Shown here: positions 4,456 through 8,982 of the stretch, one piece after another
Numbering within the stretch: the first letter of the stretch is position 1
How the letters are laid out: each line of letters starts with the position of its first letter
Origin: an uncultured Akkermansia sp.
GTDB taxonomy: Bacteria > Verrucomicrobiota > Verrucomicrobiia > Verrucomicrobiales > Akkermansiaceae
Direction of reading: 5' to 3'
DNA length: 8,982 bases
NCBI GenBank assembly: GCA_904502165.1
Contig: CAJGDB010000078.1
Location: forward strand, 1 to 8,982
The notes under the pieces: generated by a model
What the model saw: the letters and a program-made list of their open reading frames with translations, nothing else
Database searches by the model: none
What the model was told of the DNA's origin: nothing
Made by a program: the position numbers and the translations under genes

Positions 4456-6645
4456 ATGAGTGAAATCCGCATAGAAGGAGCAGATAGTGTACCGGCACAA
4501 CCCATGCTGGTACTGCCCAACCGCGTCGACCTGCAAACCATGCTGGAGCTCGAAAAAGCCCTGGGTGGTCATGGGCGGATAGCCTGGATGCTCGAAAAAT
4601 CCATCATGCCGGACAAATCCATCATGAACCGCCTGGAGGAAACCCTGCCCCCCGGCTTTGCCTGCTCCCTCAGCCAGCAGGGGCGCGATGCCATCATTGC
4701 CCGGGTCCGCTATCACCTGGAAAGCGGACGCCATGTAGTCCTGCTGCCCGGGCGCCCCGAGCAGGCCCCCGCCACCCTGGCAGATGTTCCAGCCAACATC
4801 CTCTCCCTCTTCGACACCACCCCGCTGCATGCCATGCCCGTTTACGTGGGCATGTACAACAACTATTTCGATGCAGCCATCACCACCCGTGAGCCCTATG
4901 ACCGGCTGCACATCAGCTTCTGCCCGCCGCTGCGGGCCGGCAGCCAGCTGGGAACCCGTGTGCAGGCAGCCTGGATGAGCGCACAAGTGGCCCAGCTCGA
5001 GCAACTGCCCCTGCTGGAGCATGTCAACCTGGCCGAAATGCTCGTAGAGGCCCTGCTTCGCAACCCGAAGGGAAAAATCATCGACGGCATTGATGATTCC
5101 ACCCTCAGCTACCGCGATGTCCTCTCTGCCGCAGTCATGGCCACCAGTGTGCTGGAAAAGCACGCGGCCACCGCCCGCATGGGCATCATTCTGCCACCAG
5201 GCAAACTCGGGACCATTGCCAACCTGGCCTGCCTGCTGGCCGGCATCACCGCAGTCAACATCAACTACACTGCCACCAGGGAGCAATTCGAGCACATGGT
5301 GCAGCAGGCCGACCTCACCCGCTTCCTCACCGACACCCGCTTTGTCAACAAGCAGCGGCAATTCTCCTGGCCACACAGCCGTGACCTCATCTACCTGGAC
5401 CAGGAACTGGCCGAGCAAGGCACCTGGCGACTCAAAGCCTGGAACACCCTCAGCAAACTCCGCACCCCGCAGCAGCTCATGCAGCACGCCCGGGTCGTCA
5501 ACTCTGCCCCGGACACAGAAGCAGCCCTCATCTTCACCGGCGGCACAGACGACAAGCCCATGGGTGTACCCATCACGCACCGCATGCTGCTGGCCGGTGC
5601 CATCTGCCTGCGGAGCAGGCTGGAACTGAGCCCCGGGCACGACCGGATTCTCTCCGTTCTGCCCGCCTATACCCCCACCGGCCTGATCAGCGGCATTCTG
5701 CTGCCCCTGCTGGGTGGATACGACATGGTGACCTACCCCACCCCGGGAGCCGGCAAACGGCTCTGCACCCTGGTGAATGATTACAGCACAGCCCTCACCG
5801 CCAACACCCCCGCCGGGTTGCGAGCCATGCTCAAGGCAGCCAAGGAACCCACCGCCTTTAACCAACTGCGTTACTGCCTGAGCTGTGGCTCCAAACTCCC
5901 CGGTGACCTGGCAGAAGCCGCGCAGCAGCGCTTCGGGCTGCAGCTGCTGGAATGCTACGGCACAGCCGAAGTACTGCCCTTTGCCGCAGCAGGCATGCCT
6001 GCCCCGGCCTCCGATTCCAATTCCACACGCATCATCCTGCCCACCACCCGCAAGGGCGGCATCGGTGCCCCGCTACCCGGCGTTGCCGTCCGCATTACCG
6101 GTCTCTACACCCCGGAAGCCTCCCCCACTCCCGGCAATCCGGGTCTCGTGTGGCTGAAAGGGCCGGCCGTCACCCGCATGTATCTGGGCGTGGAAAACGC
6201 CGACTCTCCGCGCATGCACGGCAACTGGTTCTGCACCGGTGATGTAGGCTTCATGACCCCCGACGGCCAGCTCACCATCCTGGGGCGCAAGGTTCGCTTC
6301 ACCCAGATGGGTAATGAGATGATTCCGCATGTGCAGCTGGAGGAAATTCTCTACAAGATATTCAACGTGACCCCGGAAGAAAACGAGCGCAAGCTTGCCG
6401 TCGTCAGCGTGCCCAGCCGCACTGGTGGCGAAGAGCTCGTCATGCTCTCCACCCTGCATAAGGAAGTCATCCCCTCCGACTACCTTACCCTGCGCTATGG
6501 TGTCACCAACCTGCACCTGCCCACCAGCTGGGCCCCCCGGCACATCATTCCAGTCAAGTACATCCCCACGCTGCCCAATGGAAAACTGGACTACCAGACC
6601 TGTTTCCTGGGAGCCTGCCGCATGCTCAAAATCAAGCTCGATTAA
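4456..6645 (+). CDS. Aas-like protein: degenerate acyltransferase domain plus AMP-forming acyl-ACP/CoA synthetase domain
   Basis: A 729-residue protein from this start (E. coli Aas is 719, from memory). Residues 1-200 align by pattern with the PlsC-type domain of Aas, but where NHVSFID is expected it reads NRVDLQT (22-28), losing the His and Asp of HX4D, and FPEGR is reduced to LPGR (97-100). No other HX4D occurs in this domain. Residues 205-729 are an AMP-forming ligase: the phosphate-loop region is TGGTDDKPMG (361-370) in place of TSGSEGxPKG, LFHSFG becomes AYTPTG (404-409), YGxTE becomes YGTAE (501-505), TGD is intact (594-596), GRKVRF (610-615) keeps the hinge-region arginine, and NGK supplies the C-terminal catalytic-type Lys710. 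No membrane transporter domain or lplT neighbour is present. The inferred role is activation of a fatty acid or similar carboxylate, or a regulatory descendant. ATGs at 4393 (750 residues) and 4429 are alternative starts; 4456 is preferred because AGGA lies five bases upstream and a promoter lies between. The protein may be inactive as an acyltransferase. Confidence 0.82.
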   Translation: MSEIRIEGADSVPAQPMLVLPNRVDLQTMLELEKALGGHGRIAWMLEKSIMPDKSIMNRLEETLPPGFACSLSQQGRDAIIARVRYHLESGRHVVLLPGRPEQAPATLADVPANILSLFDTTPLHAMPVYVGMYNNYFDAAITTREPYDRLHISFCPPLRAGSQLGTRVQAAWMSAQVAQLEQLPLLEHVNLAEMLVEALLRNPKGKIIDGIDDSTLSYRDVLSAAVMATSVLEKHAATARMGIILPPGKLGTIANLACLLAGITAVNINYTATREQFEHMVQQADLTRFLTDTRFVNKQRQFSWPHSRDLIYLDQELAEQGTWRLKAWNTLSKLRTPQQLMQHARVVNSAPDTEAALIFTGGTDDKPMGVPITHRMLLAGAICLRSRLELSPGHDRILSVLPAYTPTGLISGILLPLLGGYDMVTYPTPGAGKRLCTLVNDYSTALTANTPAGLRAMLKAAKEPTAFNQLRYCLSCGSKLPGDLAEAAQQRFGLQLLECYGTAEVLPFAAAGMPAPASDSNSTRIILPTTRKGGIGAPLPGVAVRITGLYTPEASPTPGNPGLVWLKGPAVTRMYLGVENADSPRMHGNWFCTGDVGFMTPDGQLTILGRKVRFTQMGNEMIPHVQLEEILYKIFNVTPEENERKLAVVSVPSRTGGEELVMLSTLHKEVIPSDYLTLRYGVTNLHLPTSWAPRHIIPVKYIPTLPNGKLDYQTCFLGACRMLKIKLD

Positions 6646-6715
6646 CCGCAGCAACCCGTACGGGCCGGATGAAAGAATATCTCCGGCAATTCCATTGCTC
6701 CGGCACTTGAATTTT

Positions 6716-6745
6716 TGCCGCTTTTGGCTTTACAATAAAGCGGCA
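6716..6745. promoter_or_regulatory. Inverted repeat around the tkt -35, operator candidate
   Basis: TGCCGCTTT (6716-6724) and AAAGCGGCA (6737-6745) are a perfect 9-base inverted repeat with a 12-base centre that contains the tkt -35 box. No T run follows on either strand, so it does not look like a terminator. Its position fits a dimeric regulator binding over the promoter. Confidence 0.5.
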
Positions 6746-6756
6746 TCTGTTATACT
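6729..6756 (+). promoter_or_regulatory. tkt promoter (-35 TTTACA, -10 TATACT)
   Basis: TTTACA (6729-6734) and TATACT (6751-6756), each five of six to consensus, are 16 bases apart. The predicted transcription start, about 6761-6765, lies immediately before the ATG at 6766. The rest of the 120-base gap (6646-6728) holds only a GCCGGA/TCCGGC inverted repeat (6664-6669 and 6682-6687). Confidence 0.7.
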
Positions 6757-6765
6757 GATTTCCGC

Positions 6766-8775
6766 ATGAATACGGAAATCCTTCAGAAGGCTGCTAATCA
6801 GGCCCGAGGTCTTGCTATCGATGCTATTTATGACAAAGCCTCCGGCCACATGGGTCTGCCCCTGGGCTGTGCCGAAATCGGCGCCATCCTCTACGGCGAA
6901 CTGCTCAACGTGAACCCCTCTGAGCCGCGCTGGCTCAACCGCGACCGCTTCATCCTTTCCGGCGGCCATGGTTCCATGTTCCTCTACAGCTGGCTGCACC
7001 TCAGCGGCTTCGGTGTCAGCATGGACGATGTCAAGGCTTTCCGCGCCAAAGGCTCCAACACCCCCGGCCACCCGGAATTCGGCTGCTGCCCCGGTGTAGA
7101 ATGCACCACCGGCCCGCTGGGTCAGGGTATTGCCAATGCCGTGGGTTTCGCCATTTCCGGCAAGCACGCCGCTGCACGCTTCAACACCCCGGAGCATGAA
7201 ATCTTCAACCACAATGTCTACTGCCTCGCCGGTGACGGCTGCATTCAGGAAGGCATTTCCCGCGAAGCCGCTGCCATTGCCGGCACGCTGAAGCTCGATA
7301 ACCTCATCCTCATTTACGATGCCAACGGCATCACCCTTGATGCCCCCATCGAAGTAACCCAGGTGGATGACATTGCCGCCTGCTTCACCGCCCAGGGCTG
7401 GGATACCTTCACCATCGACGGCCACAACATGGACGAAGTGGAAAAGACCCTCCGCGTCTGCCGCCTTGAGAAGAATGGCCGCCCGAAACTGATCATCGCC
7501 AAGACCACCATTGCCAAGGGTGTACCCGGATTCGAAGGCACCACCAAGGGCCATGGCGAAGGCGGTGCCAAGCTCTGGGCTGAAGCTCACGCCAACTGGG
7601 GCCTGCCCACCGACCAGCAGTACTACGTTTCCGACGATGTGCGCGCCTACATGGCCGGGCTCAAGAGCCAGCGCGAAGCTGCATACGCTGAATGGAAGGC
7701 CACTTTCGATGCCTGGAGCAATGCCAACCCCGAAAAGGCCGCTGAACTGGCCTCCTGTATCGATCTTTCCATCAACGGCCTGAGCGCCGATGCCAGCAAC
7801 GCCCTCATCCCGACCTGGGAAGCCGGAGCCAAGGAAGCCACCCGCTCCTCCGGCGCTGTGGCTCAGAACGCCATTGGTTCTGCCTGCACAGGCCTGCTCT
7901 CCACCAGTGCAGACCTGTTCTCCTCCAACAAGAACTACCTCAAGGGCGCCGGAGACTTCTCCGCCACCAACTACACAGGCCGCAACTTCTGGTTCGGCAT
8001 CCGCGAGCACGCCATGGCCGCTATCTGCAACGGCATGGCCTACGATGGCATCTTCCGCGTTTCTGCCGGCACCTTCTGTGTGTTTGTGGATTACATGCGC
8101 GCCAGCATCCGCGTGGCTGCCCTCTCCGAACTCCCCGTCACCTATATCCTCACTCATGACTCTGTAGCCGTGGGCGAAGACGGCCCCACCCACCAACCGG
8201 TGGAAACCGTGAGCGGCCTCCGCGTCATCCCGAACCTGGATGTCGTGCGCCCGGCAGATGAAGAAGAAGCCGCCGGTGCCTGGATGTGCGCCATGGAGCG
8301 CAAGGATGGCCCCACCGCCCTCATCTTCACCCGCCAGAACATTCCCAGCCTCACCAGCGTGGTGGATATCTCTGCCGAAACCCGCCGCATGGGCACCATG
8401 AAGGGCGCCTACATCGCCCTCAAGGAGCAGACCGACAAACCCGGCACCATCATCATCTCCTCCGGGTCTGAACTCATCCTGGCCCTGCAGGCCGCCAAGG
8501 AACTGGGGCCGGATGTGCGTGTGGTCTCCATGCCTTCCATGTTCCGTTTCAACAAGCAGGACGCCGCCTACCGCGAAAGCATCCTGCCCGCCTCCTGCAC
8601 ACGCCGCCTGGCCATCGAAGCCGGCAAGACCGACCTCTGGTACCGCTACGTGGGCACAGAAGGCTGCATCATCGGCATCGACTCCTTCGGCTTCTCTGCC
8701 CCTGGCGATGTGGTGCTGCACGACCTGGGCATGAATGTAGAGAACATCATTGCCCACGCCAAGGCGCTTCAGTAA
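6766..8775 (+). CDS. tkt: Transketolase
   Basis: A 669-residue, full-length, thiamine-diphosphate-dependent transketolase. It moves two-carbon ketol units between sugar phosphates in the non-oxidative pentose phosphate pathway in the cytoplasm. Motifs in order: SGHMGLPLG (26-34, His28), GGHGS (66-70), TPGHPE (99-104), TTGPLGQG (114-121), the thiamine motif GDGC (156-159) ending at Asn187, KGHG (261-264), the pyrimidine-domain FGIREHAMA (410-418) with catalytic-type Glu414, FVDYMR (440-445), THDSVAVGEDGPTHQPVE (463-480) and FTRQNIP (521-527). The C-terminal domain is complete. The usual SGHPG is SGHMG here. The ATG gives the N-terminus expected for the family, and there is no Shine-Dalgarno; the -10 box ends nine bases before the ATG, so a leaderless message is likely. 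It is monocistronic, between its own promoter and a strong terminator. Confidence 0.96.
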   Translation: MNTEILQKAANQARGLAIDAIYDKASGHMGLPLGCAEIGAILYGELLNVNPSEPRWLNRDRFILSGGHGSMFLYSWLHLSGFGVSMDDVKAFRAKGSNTPGHPEFGCCPGVECTTGPLGQGIANAVGFAISGKHAAARFNTPEHEIFNHNVYCLAGDGCIQEGISREAAAIAGTLKLDNLILIYDANGITLDAPIEVTQVDDIAACFTAQGWDTFTIDGHNMDEVEKTLRVCRLEKNGRPKLIIAKTTIAKGVPGFEGTTKGHGEGGAKLWAEAHANWGLPTDQQYYVSDDVRAYMAGLKSQREAAYAEWKATFDAWSNANPEKAAELASCIDLSINGLSADASNALIPTWEAGAKEATRSSGAVAQNAIGSACTGLLSTSADLFSSNKNYLKGAGDFSATNYTGRNFWFGIREHAMAAICNGMAYDGIFRVSAGTFCVFVDYMRASIRVAALSELPVTYILTHDSVAVGEDGPTHQPVETVSGLRVIPNLDVVRPADEEEAAGAWMCAMERKDGPTALIFTRQNIPSLTSVVDISAETRRMGTMKGAYIALKEQTDKPGTIIISSGSELILALQAAKELGPDVRVVSMPSMFRFNKQDAAYRESILPASCTRRLAIEAGKTDLWYRYVGTEGCIIGIDSFGFSAPGDVVLHDLGMNVENIIAHAKALQ

Positions 8776-8806
8776 TTGAAGCCCGGTAATCAGTATTCCC
8801 ACAAAT

Positions 8807-8843
8807 CTCCGCGTGGCTGCTCCGGCCACGCGGAGGTTTTTTT
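8807..8843 (+). terminator. Strong intrinsic terminator after tkt
   Basis: CTCCGCGTGGC (8807-8817) pairs perfectly with GCCACGCGGAG (8825-8835) over 11 bases with a seven-base loop, followed by a run of seven T's (8837-8843). It is a textbook intrinsic terminator. Bases 8844-8982 turn AT-rich and show no supportable gene, only a TTGTC/GACAA inverted repeat at 8892-8902. Confidence 0.93.
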
Positions 8844-8982
8844 CAGCACCGCCCGCCCCATACACCAGCTCACCAATCCCTGATACCTCCATTGTCGGAC
8901 AAAAATCGCACACCGAAATGAATCTAGTGCTTAGGACATAAATAAGACACCGTAATTTTAATAAAGTGCCCAACGTGAGCTA

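Noticed and set aside
6681..6705. The 12-mer ATTGCTCCGGCA shared by 41-52 and 6694-6705, with a direct CTCCGGCA repeat at 6681-6688
   Set aside because: One shared 12-mer in about 9 kb is close to chance level, and the flanks do not match, so I do not call a dispersed repeat family.
6730..8973. Very long open frame on the minus strand opposite tkt (also 4339-5865, 2886-4253 and 1723-2730)
   Set aside because: These are shadows created by C-ending codon use of the real plus-strand genes. Their translations are Gly/His/Ala-rich, lack family motifs, and run into promoters and terminators of the plus strand.
1..8982. CRISPR arrays, tRNA or rRNA genes, insertion sequences, toxin-antitoxin pairs
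   Set aside because: I looked for regularly spaced repeats, cloverleaf-like segments, transposase motifs and small paired genes on both strands and found none that I could support.

Overview
The window reads as a chromosomal stretch of a Verrucomicrobiota bacterium, perhaps Akkermansia-related. That placement rests on the GC-rich, C-ending codon use, the general lack of Shine-Dalgarno sequences and the flavour of the encoded proteins; no marker here proves it. All six or seven genes lie on the plus strand. Apart from the first 0.8 kb this is mostly core metabolism, not a defence or mobile region.

Layout: 1-198 is AT-rich non-coding DNA with several small inverted repeats. 199-750 is an AT-rich orphan gene for a short, cysteine-rich, probably exported (possibly lipidated) protein with a calcium-loop-like motif; its base composition differs sharply from everything downstream. 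880-1619 holds a YceD/DUF177 gene and rpmF (ribosomal protein L32), closed by an intrinsic terminator. plsX (1762-2808) follows with its own promoter, and no fabH is next to it. A 317-base gap leads to kbl (3126-4325, 2-amino-3-ketobutyrate CoA ligase), which lacks the usual tdh partner and ends in a strong terminator. Next is an Aas-like gene (4456-6645) with an N-terminal acyltransferase-like domain and a C-terminal AMP-forming acyl-ACP/CoA synthetase domain. Last is tkt (6766-8775, transketolase), closed by a very strong terminator.

Working together: L32 and YceD belong to ribosome and rRNA biology. PlsX makes acyl-phosphate for phospholipid synthesis, and the Aas-like protein also belongs to acyl-chain activation, so lipid metabolism is a theme. 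Kbl links glycine and threonine carbon to acetyl-CoA, and transketolase serves the pentose phosphate pathway. Terminators and promoters divide the region into mostly single-gene units, not one operon.

The most interesting points are: (1) the Aas-like protein has lost the acyltransferase HX4D and PEGR residues and has altered adenylation motifs, yet keeps TGD and the C-terminal lysine; (2) four promoters share a readable architecture (TTGNCA or TTTACA, 16-18 bases, then TAGANT or TATACT), and these move two start codons; (3) the tkt promoter sits so close to its ATG that the message should be leaderless, with a perfect 9-base inverted repeat around its -35; (4) the AT-rich orphan exported protein. 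I did not see a clearly new multi-gene system.
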